Part shown: in pieces, positions 1 to 9,291 of the stretch | How positions within the stretch are numbered: the stretch's first letter is position 1 | How the letters are laid out: each line of letters begins with the position of its first letter | From: Stachybotrys elegans | Lineage: Eukaryota > Ascomycota > Sordariomycetes > Hypocreales > Stachybotryaceae | Direction: 5' to 3' | Assembly: GCA_020746835.1 (NCBI GenBank) | Contig: JAGPNK010000019.1 | Span: forward strand, 372,001 to 436,000 | DNA: 64,000 nt | The notes under the pieces: generated by a model | The model's input: the letters and a program-made list of their open reading frames with translations, nothing else | What the model was told of the DNA's origin: nothing | Database searches by the model: none | Made by a program: the position numbers and the translations under genes

Positions 1-94
1 TGAACCTTGTGGTAGGTCTTAATATTTCACATAACTCACTGATTCAAGAAAATAAGTCAGCGATTAAGCATTGCAGGATGCTAAGAATTGGCAG

Positions 95-797
95 GCGAGG
101 CTGAAGGGATGCTGCAATCACTCGGTAAAGCTGTTGATCTTTGCATCGAGCCCCAGTTCCGCAGAACATATGAGGCCTGCAGGGCATGTGTCAGTCAGGG
201 CGAGCCTGGGTATGATACGACAGGCTTACTGGGAGGACTCTCGCAGTTCTCGGCCTTTTGTGATGATACGTACCCTGATGATATCATTACGGAAACCTGG
301 ACCATGACAAACGGGGAGAAGGTGACCTATACCTATACCTTGGATCAAACACCTCCCACGCGTTATGCACAAAGCACCATCAATACTCCATCCACTCTCC
401 CAACGAAACAAGTTTTTGGCCGAGGTATGCATTCACTGTAACATCTTGGCCTGCACGCTCTTCTAACCCTTGTTTCATAGAAAATGATAGCGACGATAAG
501 GCGTGGATAGCCGGCCCTGTGATCGGCTCAGCCGTGGTCTTCTCCACCCTAATTGGCTTGTTTGTGTTCTTCCGGCAGAGAGCAAAGAAACCAGCGCCAT
601 CGGTAGAGGAACCGAATAATTTCGAAAAAGCCCAACTTCATTCGGACTCTATACCATGGCCGTGCATACAGCAAGCCGACTCTCAAGCAATACACGAAAT
701 GAGTGAGCTACGTCTAGAAATAGACGAGTCCTATGTAAAACCATCACGAGCTGAAAAACCTGCAAACGAACCCGCGGCCCAAGAGCTTCCAGCCTGA
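95..797 (+). CDS. Single-pass membrane protein, 5' end not resolved
   Basis: Two exons are visible, 95-424 and 481-797, joined by a 56-nt GT-AG intron with a CTAAC branch-like site. The first exon follows a possible acceptor AG at 93-94, and an in-frame stop lies just before it, so at least one upstream exon is missing or unresolved. The first ATG in frame is at 109. The N-terminal half has paired cysteines (CRAC-type spacing) and a Thr-rich stretch. One hydrophobic membrane helix follows, at about nucleotides 515-565, then a basic stop-transfer (RQRAKK) and an acidic, Pro-rich cytoplasmic tail. This is the layout of the many fungal cell-surface proteins with a Cys-containing ectodomain and one helix. 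I do not recognise a specific function. It could act as a wall or surface sensor, but that is only inference from topology. Confidence 0.6.
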
Positions 798-1289
798 TAC
801 CTGCTGAGAACGAAGAACGAAGACATACAAGCAGACAGGGCATCCATCATTCCTTATTGAGCACCAGTTGGCTGCGTTGGGATGAACAAGGAGGGTCATA
901 TTCAAGACAGAATAGGCAGACAATAGAGAGGACTGAAAAGCACATAACACTTTGCCCTACTCTCCTCTGATCCGCGCTCAAGCTGGGACATGGGGTGTTG
1001 ACATGCTTGTCTATTAAAAGGCTACGCAGTTGCCTACAATCGATCCTGTAATCCACCAGGTGTGGACAGGAGCGACAGAAGGACAGCGTCGACAAGACAC
1101 TACACTAGAAGAGCAATGGGGAGAGAGGTGAGGAGCACTAGATTGTCAATACCGGCTGGCAGCCAATTCCCAACCACCCTCCACGCTACCAGCGCTTCCC
1201 TCTGAGTGCTACCTCGGTTTTCACTGCGCGAACCAACATTAGGAAAATCATTTTACAACGAGGAATTTTATCATGGCACTCCAGAACAT
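798..1289. other. Intergenic, no gene seen
   Basis: Short open stretches occur on both strands, but none has a credible start, composition or recognisable motif. The window shows only the 3' flank of the membrane protein gene here. Confidence 0.5.
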
Positions 1290-1900
1290 TTACCGGCTCC
1301 ACAGCTGGCCTAATTCGCAGTGGTATATCATGGTGGAGTCCCTCGAGAAGACGAAGACGGTGGGAGTTCCAACAGAGTGATGCAAAGGGCGCTTAAAGTT
1401 GATGCGCATTAAGTTATGCTCATAGAAGCCAATCACAGTCGTAAAAAAGCTATTGTTTATTCCTATCTCCTGTGGCGACTTGGCAGCCGCGGGGGGCGAC
1501 AGGTCAAACACGCCGCCAGCAGGATCAATAGCTTGAAGGGCGGCCGCGTCTGCCATCTTGTGGCCTGTCATCCTAACCATCTTGAATATGGCGTGGGGCG
1601 AACCAGCCAGCACAAATTGCTTCAGCCTGGCCAACTCCTCCTCGTTGCCATAGAACGAGTTGTCATCGCATAATCGGGCTCTCTGGCCGTCAACCGAGCT
1701 CGGCTCTGAATATCGTTGGGTGAGACGCACACGGCTCGCTTCAATGCCTTTGATAAGGATTGAGAAAAAGCCGATGCTTCTGAGGCGTTCCTACAGGCGG
1801 CCAGCACCACAAATTTAGGGTGCCCACTCACCAGGATTTCGGCGTTTAGGAGGGTGGCGAGGCTGCAAGTGTTCATAGGCAGGTTGATTCGTAACAACAT
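1290..1900 (-). pseudogene. Broken unidentified gene, two overlapping frames
   Basis: On the minus strand an ATG at 1898-1900 opens a frame that runs to about 1622. A second frame covers 1730-1290. The two read like one protein broken by a one-base shift near 1700: the first ends in a hydrophobic beta-strand/Cys segment (VVLAAC) followed by a helix, the second is a helical, acidic segment. The VVLAAC motif followed by a helix recalls the catalytic-Cys strand of caspase/CHAT-like folds or of cysteine-protease domains in bacterial-type toxins, but that is a weak resemblance. A GT-AG pair (donor in the codons before VSG, acceptor TGTAG) could be an intron that removes the same motif. No function is assigned. 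It may be a relic of a gene gained by transfer. Confidence 0.3.
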
Positions 1901-2146
1901 GCCACTTTACCAAATCAATGATCGCCGAAAAACTCTCTTGCCATGCCACATCATACAGGCTAGGAAGTTGACAGGACCCCGTAATCAACTCTGGAAATCG
2001 TTGCCTAATTGGTGGAATTGCCAGAATTCTCTTGGCCTATCACTGATGCAGCCCGCCATCGAGGGAAAGTCCTTGGGAGGCCTAGATTTGCAACTCCGCT
2101 TCCATCCTGCTTCTACCCTGCCGTAGTGTTATTGGTTGAGATCAAC

Positions 2147-2664
2147 ATGCGCATATTTGTATTGTTATCCCTTGTTGTTTCGACGCACTTTCCGCATTTA
2201 ATACCCAAACCAAGAGCGAAGTCGAATATATCAAAGACCCCACCGAAGACATTAATCAGGCAAGCCCACCAGATGCACAGTGCAACGTTGATACAGATTG
2301 CAAGGCCCGTAAGTCATGTTCTTTGGACGGCCGATGCCCACTTAGCAGTACTCTAATGCTCAGTAAGTGACTACCCAGTATATTGGAATGTGGGACCGCA
2401 CAGATGTACAAATAGGGGCTCCCGCCCACCTGCGTAGCAGACTCTCTTCTCTCTTCAATGAACATCGTTCCTACACAGACAATGCTGATACAGTATTGCG
2501 TTGACCAGGCTTCCAGTGCCAACTCTTCGCGTTTACAAGTGTACTCGTGGGTAACTGCCTATTACAGTATACACAACAACAGGGGCAGGTCACTCCTCGG
2601 CTCCCACCAGGGAATCATGAAGGACAGCAACCCGAGAAATACGGCAATTAGTCGATTCTATTAA
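2147..2664 (+). pseudogene. Possible relic of a small Cys-rich secreted protein
   Basis: An ATG at 2147 starts a signal-peptide-like segment (MRIFVLLSLVVST). One base out of phase, at about 2190-2365, lies an acidic stretch followed by a compact cysteine motif with CNVDTDCK and SCSLDGRC, the C-x5-C spacing common in small secreted fungal proteins. Signal peptide and Cys module do not share a frame, and downstream pieces are again in other frames. The simplest reading is a small secreted-protein gene that has picked up indels. The rest of 1901-2878 holds no other gene. The last 100 bases are the promoter and leader of the CVNH gene. Confidence 0.3.
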
Positions 2665-2878
2665 TAAAGTAAGCAACCAAGTAGTTTATGCTTGTAGTGA
2701 CATTTCCATTGTGACATGCCCCACTGTCCTACTAAAGTACCCTTATAACCTTTCGCGAGGTGCTTCGAAATTATTTAAGAGCTTCTTAAAGGTACCACGA
2801 ACAGTAGATTAAGCGACTCACCCTTCACAGGACTCTCCCTCTTCTCAACCATTCCCAACATCCGTCACCAATACCACA

Positions 2879-3823
2879 ATGGCCTCTCGCAGTCTTGCGC
2901 TCGCCATAGCAGCAGCAGGCCTGACATTGGCCCAGTCGGGATTCGTCGATGAGTGCACCGGTCTTAAGGTCGAGCAGACCTATCTCTTTGGCAGCTGCTT
3001 GACTGGGACCGACGCATCAAGCCGTATTGATAGCACTGTCTTCCTTGGTTCCAAGATTACCAACCGAGACGGTCATCTCGAGGTAAGCTATACATCGCCC
3101 ACGACTGGACCTCATTGCTAACATGGTGAAGTGGACAGCGGGGTGAGTAACATTTACACTGCCTGCGTGGTAGCTCCTTTAGGCTTGCCATTTTACTCCT
3201 TCTTATAACTGATCACCGACAGGTCCAACGGGGGATATTCCTCCTCCTGTTCCCAATGTTCTTTGGAGCAAGCTGTCCTTACCTGTGAATGCCAAAAGGG
3301 CAGCGACGGTAGACTTTGGACCAGTATCAACTTGGGTATGTGGTTTGCCATCTTGAATAGACGGAATGGCTGACAGTTACTTGCAGAGGAGCGCGTCTCG
3401 AACTATGATGGCCACCTTCTGTCCAACGTCACTGGGTCTGTCAACATTCCCGAGGGAAACAGCCCGATCCCCGTCGCCAATGACTTTTCCTGGCGTCTGC
3501 TGCCGGGCGACACGTCACAGTGGCCCAGCAACACTCCTCCCGTCGCTAACCCCGGCCCTTGCGATGGTGGAGGTTACACAGCGAGTGGTAACTCCCCGAC
3601 ATGCATCACGTTTCGATGGCCAGTCTCCGGGGAGATCTACAATGCCTTCCAGGGTATGAATCCAATTGCCGCCGAGAACGCCTGGACCTTTACCATCTAT
3701 GACCAACCTCTCTGTGCCGGCGCACCCATTGTGGAAATTGCCCCTGAGGAAGCCAATACATGCCATACGTTTTCAAAGAAGGGCCTAAGCGTTTCTATCC
3801 AGCCTGCATGGAACTCTGACTAG
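2879..3823 (+). CDS. Secreted CVNH-domain (cyanovirin-N-like) lectin
   Basis: Four exons (2879-3082, 3132-3142, 3223-3335, 3387-3823) give 254 residues. All introns are GT-AG and the phases agree, including an 11-nt micro-exon that supplies the WTAG stretch. Residues 1-18 form a signal peptide. The next 110 residues match the CVNH fold: an N-terminal Cys, the alternating strand pattern ending in TNRDGHLEW, then CSQCSLEQAVLTCEC and a second half ending in SNYDGHL, the two pseudo-symmetric repeats typical of the family. CVNH proteins bind mannose-rich glycans. The C-terminal 125 residues (about four Cys) are an extra extension not needed for the fold. The start is the only ATG that places a signal peptide. 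A role outside the cell in glycan binding is likely; the ligand is unknown. Confidence 0.88.
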
Positions 3824-4036
3824 GTCTAAGTCTCCGGTAATCCAGCTGTTTGCTACTTACTAGAATTATAAGAAATATAAAATTGACATCTTAGCTTGTC
3901 GTTCTAAGTTGGTACATCTATGGTCCAAAGAGACTAATCCATTATGGCATAACTCATAGAACTATCTTCCCTGCCGACAATCTCGTGCTTGCTCTCCACA
4001 CTCCCCCTACTATGAGCCCACGACATGTAAGCATAG

Positions 4037-4834
4037 ATGCCACAGAGCCCATCAGCCCCAAACTCGACATCTTTCTCTGCCAACACGGAAGCCGTGCCGC
4101 CCAAGCGACGCCGAGGTGGCGCTTTTGCCTGCGATGTGTGTCAACGTAAGGAGATCCGAGTCAGCTTATCCACCACTTGTCCCCAGCGTGACCAGCGACC
4201 CCTCATTGCTCAGCATCTCCCTAATGAAACTTGTATGCCGTGTGATGGCAGCAGACCTGTTTGCTCGTCGTGTAAGAAGGCGCGACTTGTTTGTAATTAT
4301 TATCAACGAGTTTTGATGGAAACCGAGAACGCCCGAGATGCGTCGACCTTCCAGAGGCTGAGTAGCTTGCCTATCTCAGAATCCGGTCCACTGCTCTATA
4401 ATATCCGTAAGAGTGATGAAGACGAGTCATTGACGGCCTCTTCCGAGCTTACCACCATATCATGGAGCCATCTCTCACCGAATCAGAACCACTTCGAGCT
4501 TGAGCTCATGGTCCGGCATCCCATTTCGTATCCGCCGCTTTCCCCCCTCAACGCTACTTCTCTCCCTCTCGAGTCCCTCCTAAAACCGTCTAGAAACATT
4601 GTAACGCGACAGGAGCCAGACATGTCAGTGGAACAGGCCGACAAATGGAGAATTTTCACCACATTGGCTTCGCAGGGAGTGGATAGGCGAGGCGTTCTCT
4701 CATGCCTCTGGGTAGATATAATGAACCACAAGCTTAGACCACTAACATTCAACAGCTCTTATCAGATCAATCCTCTCCTAACTAGTTCTCGATGTATATT
4801 AGGATTTTCTAATTTCCTTCCAGACCACCAGTGA
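4037..4834 (+). CDS. Truncated Zn2Cys6 transcription factor, probably non-functional
   Basis: A 265-codon frame from the ATG at 4037 has a basic run (PKRRRGG) followed by the start of a fungal zinc cluster (ACDVCQRK). The other half of the cluster (MPCDGSRPVCSSCKKARLVC) lies about 100 nt further on. In a normal gene the two halves would abut or be split by an intron. Here the intervening sequence stays in frame and carries a CTAAT branch-like site but lacks a clean donor and acceptor at the expected junction. The region after the cluster contains the short helix seen in UPC2-type regulators (FELELMVRH), but the protein stops after 265 residues, whereas such factors usually exceed 350. The stop overlaps the tail of the opposing RNase D relic. 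Probably a decayed regulator gene. Confidence 0.6.
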   Translation: MPQSPSAPNSTSFSANTEAVPPKRRRGGAFACDVCQRKEIRVSLSTTCPQRDQRPLIAQHLPNETCMPCDGSRPVCSSCKKARLVCNYYQRVLMETENARDASTFQRLSSLPISESGPLLYNIRKSDEDESLTASSELTTISWSHLSPNQNHFELELMVRHPISYPPLSPLNATSLPLESLLKPSRNIVTRQEPDMSVEQADKWRIFTTLASQGVDRRGVLSCLWVDIMNHKLRPLTFNSSYQINPLLTSSRCILGFSNFLPDHQ

Positions 4835-5407
4835 TAGATAGACTTCTAGATCTCCGGATTAACAGAGAGTCATCTCTCTCGATACACTTTGCCAGTCCAT
4901 TTATATGTCTCCAGTTGAAGTTCCGAGTGGCTAACTCCATAAGCTGAAGGTCTTGTATTACAGCTAGTCGGATGCGATGGTGAGTGTGAAGTGCGTCAGA
5001 GTCATGGCGCACATCGTAACCAACTTACGGATTTCGGCATCTTCCAAGACCTTTCGAAAGGTGCGACTGGCCTGACTAAGCATGGTAAAAGCTTGCTCGC
5101 GCAATGTAAAGATGTCGGTGAGATAGCTGACCTTCTTTGAGCGTAAGTATAGCTGCAGAATAGAAACGGTCCCTTTCGAGAACGATTTCCCCCCTCGAGA
5201 TCAATGTAAAGCGAGGTGGGTCGGTAGGCTGCCCCTTAAGGTCATCTATCAGCTTGGACATAGTCCTAGCTGTGTCACTTATGATAGTTGGACAAGCTGA
5301 TTCGATTTTGACCTCGTTGATCAGACTTGCAACAAGGTCAAGTCCTTCGGGATTCTTCAGCTCTCCAGTAACAGGCAGCGCTGCAGATGTTCGTGGCTTT
5401 GGAGAGA
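4809..5407 (-). pseudogene. RNase D/DnaQ-like 3'-5' exonuclease-domain pseudogene
   Basis: Reading the minus strand in three successive frames recovers one protein. It has a helical N-terminal part (LPVTGELKNPEGLDLVASLI), the first exonuclease motif (LYIDLEGG, with the metal-binding D and E), a strand-helix segment (SILQLYLRSKKVSYLTDIF), a second motif (YDVRHDSDAL), then LQLMELATR and NGLAKCIERD. This order is that of fungal DEDD-type 3'-5' exonuclease proteins, which trim RNA or DNA 3' ends. At least two one-base frame changes, one near 5185 and one near 5030, and an in-frame stop prevent expression. The C-terminal helicase/RNase D part is missing. It runs convergently into the truncated zinc-cluster gene, so the junction at about 4810-4834 may be a rearrangement scar. 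Confidence 0.6.
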
Positions 5408-6543
5408 GTCACGTCCTAGGAAAGCAGGATGTCAGGAACGGCTTTCATCACTTGTCGCTGTCAATACTCGTCTAGGGCTTGATTTATGAAGTTTCATGAG
5501 CGAGATAAAAGCAACTCGCGAGCCTAAAAAGCTGCATCAATGCCTTAGTTATGGTGAAAATTACAGAGAAGTCTAGTCTGGACAACCCGAAGATGAGCGG
5601 TGAGAGCACAACGAGGCCACATTTCATCGCATAGGACGAGGCTCCGGCTGAATATGAGACAAGCGTAGTGGCTGAGACAAAGGGTCTATCACATGGCAGC
5701 CAGTATGGTAGAATCTGAGCCCCCTTCCGAATCTTAGTCATAGGCAGTAAACGACTTCAATGGCTGAGATTCTTTGGATCGTCATAGGCATCTTACCCGC
5801 TGGTGTTGGGCAATTTAACAATAAACTCACAAGATTCGCTAAGCAAATCCCGAAAAAGATATCCTGTCGTCAACTTCTTCAAATGAGCCCTCAATGTATC
5901 AATAATGCATTTTCTTATTATCCACTCAGGATCATGTGGACGAGCATTTACGGCTTCCTCGGAGGGTGGGGGGGCTAGATCTTGCCTAATCCTCTTGCCT
6001 AATCCTCTTGCCTAATCCATCTGTGCATTTGAAAAGTTCAGCGGCATCTGCTGCTTCTTGGCTTATGATATGAGCACCGCGTTGCTTCAAATCAATACCA
6101 AGGCCTCTCAGTGACTTGCGGAAGGCCTGGATGACGACAGCTGCCATTTTGGTCTTCTTTTTCGCCATGGCGTTATCCGGTTGTGAGGTGTAGTTCCTAT
6201 TGCAGCCACTATATGACTATGACACGACCTGGGATTCACTCGACTAGGGGTAATTGCGTGCCCGATGCCGGTGACGACGCCGTCAGCTTGATGGCGGTTA
6301 GCATGTTCGGCAAGAACGGCAAGTCGAGTGTAGCCAGCGCTCCGCAAGTCCACAATCACCTTGCAAAACATCGGCCAAAAATTCTGAGGACCCTAGCTGA
6401 GAGGAAATTTCGGTGTGAGGTGAGACGAATTGATACCAACAAGCTCGCACACACTTTGACTAATACGCGGGGTAGTAACTGTGTACCCGAGTGAGGCTGA
6501 TTCAGTACAAAGACAAGAAACTATTCCTCAACTCTTCTTCATC
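5408..6543. other. No supported gene; decayed sequence
   Basis: Several open stretches of 60-100 codons occur on both strands (for example 5484-5741 minus and 6108-6371 minus), but they overlap, lack convincing starts and resemble no family I know. A short 13-nt tandem repeat lies at 5981-6019. The stretch looks like degraded accessory DNA. Confidence 0.4.
5981..6019 (+). repeat. 13-nt tandem repeat, three units
   Basis: The unit CTTGCCTAATCCT occurs three times head to tail, the last with one change at its end. It lies in otherwise gene-free sequence and is most likely replication slippage. Confidence 0.85.
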
Positions 6544-7096
6544 ATGACGTTCATTGGTTACAGCGAAGTAAGACTTGACCAGGCAGGATGCGTATATAGA
6601 AATATTCGTGCAGCTCGCCGGTTGTGACGAGAGGTACCCTGAACTGACGTACGAGAAGCGTGGGGCTTTTGGAGAGTGGCAATGGACCGCGGACCAATTT
6701 TGCCTAGAGATAGATCTGCAGATCGGGGATATTGAATGGTAAGAATCTAACACTGCCCTGTTTTGAAGCAAGTACTAAGTTAATGTGCTGCTAGGCTCAA
6801 CAACCTCCCCCACCAACACGCCTGCCGTGGCTTTACGCAGGACTTATAAAAACCTCGACATCTTCTGCATTTGACTCCGGGACTCCGAGTTCACGCCAAC
6901 TCTTCCTGACGATATCAGGCACAAGTTTAATGGCATGTTTGGTGAGGTACCAACATTCTACCCATCGGAAGAAATCGAAGAAGACGTAAAGAGAAGAGAT
7001 GCTGGAGTCTATACTGGCTCGTGTAAACAGGAATTAGCTGAAGAAAGATTTAAGAGTAGCGGCAGTGGCGCGGATAAAAAAATATTAAGCAGATAG
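6544..7096 (+). pseudogene. Unidentified gene fragment with an in-frame stop
   Basis: A short first exon (ATG at 6544, to 6567) can be spliced with GT-AG signals to 6614-6738, giving a well-composed acidic segment rich in Trp and Tyr (ERYPELTYEKRGAFGEWQW). A further GT-AG intron follows (6739-6794). After it, the best coding frame continues to the TAG at 7094-7096 but contains a TGA at 6872-6874, and the spliced frame ends early at about 6850. The later frame is acidic and ends in a Ser/Lys-rich tail. No family is recognised. Either an extra intron removes the TGA or the gene is broken; the second is more likely given its neighbours. Confidence 0.35.
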
Positions 7097-7242
7097 TTTC
7101 TATCTATATACTACAATATCTTTCCTAGACTGTCACTCCTAAACTAGCTTGAGCGCTAGACTGGTTGGCTCTGTAGAGCTCCAGTCCTGCTGGGTCATGT
7201 GGATGCCCATATGACGTCCTGGTGCCTTGGAGTTACCAATGC

Positions 7243-8159
7243 TTAAGAGGATAGAACAGTGCGGCGACTGCGGGCGCGACGGGAGGGAGCAGAGCCAGAA
7301 GCTGGGGCAGCAGCGCCATTAACCATCTGGACAGCGACGACACCGCCAAAGGGACCGGCCTTATTGGAGTTGGCAATCTTAACAAGGCACACGGTCTCCT
7401 GTCCAGCCATGGAACCAGTGCAGCTAGTGCCGGCGGGCACGTTAAAGGCCATGGGCTTGCGTCGATGTTAGCATTCTGATTGCTTCCGAACACATGAATA
7501 GGGGGCTCACGTAAACCTCATTGACGTTGGTAGTACGTCTGGCAATGGTGTTCATCATACGAATAAACAGGCCACGGGGAGAGTTCAGGCCCTGAGTAGC
7601 CTTGATCTTTCCATTCTTACCAGGCACTTGAGTGACGGTCTGAAGCTTGATGCCCTGGGAGAACTTTCCAGTGCCAGTGGGGTCGAGAACGGCTTGGATG
7701 GGCCCAGCTCCGTCTGTGGTAACAATGGGGAAGGTGCCGGAGAGCTGACCACCAGTGGACGAGATCTGAGGCAGCGTGGAACCGGACAGAGCCATAGCAG
7801 CGGAGAGATCCGCGAGGGTGTTCTGGCCACCGCTTTGGGTCTTGCCGAGGCCATCGGTCATGATATCAGTGGAACCGAAGATGGCCGTGTCAGGTTCAGT
7901 AATCCTATGCGGAGTGTCAGCTACAGCCGGCGAAGATTCTTGTGGATGGGATACGACTGACTTATTGCGGCCAGGGCCAGGCACGATACCACCCTGTATA
8001 CCGAGGGCAGTTCCGTTGCCACCAGCATCACCAGTCTGCAAACGGTCAGCAAGTTTGGAAAATAGTGGCTCGTGCATGACTTACAACTTGGGCAATCTTT
8101 CCATGAGCAGCAACGAGAGGAGAAGCGGCCAGCGCTAGAAGGAGGACCTTGGAAAACAT
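7243..8159 (-). CDS. Egh16-like (MAS/GAS-type) secreted protein
   Basis: Four minus-strand exons (8159-8085, 8035-7962, 7904-7511, 7455-7243) join in phase to 251 residues. The first 19 residues are a signal peptide ending VAA, so the mature protein starts near HGK. The body shows the hallmarks of the Egh16/MAS family: AHGKIAQV-TGDAGGNGTALGIQGG, a PGPGRNK turn, FGSTDIMTDGLGKT, ALSGSTLPQ, FPIVTTDGAGPIQAV, and a C-terminal PAGTSCTGSMAGQ-VCLVKI-NKAGPFGG block. Family members are abundant secreted proteins made during appressorium formation and host penetration in plant and insect pathogens; the biochemical activity is unknown. The C-terminal tail is basic and Ser-rich (RRARSRR). Introns have canonical GTAAGT/GTGAGC donors and CTAAC-like branches. 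Expression during infection is expected from the family, not shown here. Confidence 0.9.
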
Positions 8160-9291
8160 TTGTAACGGAGTTGCGTTTAAATAAACTCGAATATATAGTG
8201 ATTGTAGGGAGAAGCGTAAGCCGGTACGAGATGATTGTAATGAAAGTGAAGGAAAGATGGGAAAAGTACAGATCAACTGTGGATTTAAAGATGAGAGAAT
8301 AAAGCGACGATGATGCTGAACGTGTTTCTTGTTGCAAAAAGAAATTTTCTAGACGAGTACGAAGGTTGTATTTATAGACTTTTGGGCGAAGATGCTCACC
8401 AGCTTAAAGCAGTAGATGTTATCGTGACTCCTCTTCAGGAAAACCGCAGGAGGGACGATCCAACAACTCCATCGATCATGACCGTCAGCTCCACCCACGC
8501 CTGGACATGGACTCAGGGGTTGAAGTGGATGACAAAACCACAAGTAAACTATATGCAAAACCTGATTCGAACCTAGCATCATTGGTCGCAGATTATAAGA
8601 CCATCTCTTTGTGTGAATGTAGCTGCTCTATCGCTAGCTATGAATTTTAGGGGTAAAACTGAGTATTTGTCTACATAGAAACCAAAGCATGAAGAAAGCA
8701 GGGTAAGCAGAGTTACAACACTACCCGCCATATTAATATCGGCTGTCATTGGCTGGTAGAGCTCTAAAGGGCCAAACTGGTTTGGATCAAGCGGCAGCTG
8801 AAGGAAAATGGTCTAAAATAATGTCGTTACAGCTCCTAGAATGTTTGGAGAAAAACTGACACAGACGCGTTGAAACCACCAAATCATCCACTGCAATCCT
8901 ACCCTTGAAACAGAGGGTCTTGGCGCGAAACCGTTTCAGTCTAGTCACAGAATACCAGAGCGCCAACCTAGCCCGGTGGAGATATTGAACGAGGTTAGAG
9001 TTGCAATGCCTGGTCTGCCCAATTCGACCTGCAGATACTATTGAATAACGCAATCACAGGTCTCATGGCAAGCCTCTTGCACGACCTCATCGATAAGAAA
9101 GCCAAGGAGCTTGTAAGTGCGGGGCTACGGTCTTAGTATAGGAGGGGCGTGGTCAAATCAGAATACGAAGGCTGTAACTACTTTTGTTCATCGAGAGTAC
9201 GGGGCAAAAGTGATGCTATCTTCTAAAGTTACGGAGTGATGGCCAGACGATCTCGAGAATGTGAATGTCCCAGAGCACAAGGCCCGTCCCT
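8160..9291. other. Intergenic, no gene seen
   Basis: This stretch holds the 5' flank of the Egh16-like gene and the 3' flank of the MFS gene. Open stretches at 8310-8576 plus and 8787-9053 minus lack family features. A GGTTCGAATCA motif on the minus strand near 8570 recalls a T-loop but forms no paired arm. Confidence 0.45.

Noticed and set aside
8545..8610. Possible tRNA on the minus strand (GGTTCGAATCA motif)
   Set aside because: The T-loop sequence is present, but stems on both sides do not pair and no D arm or anticodon arm can be drawn.
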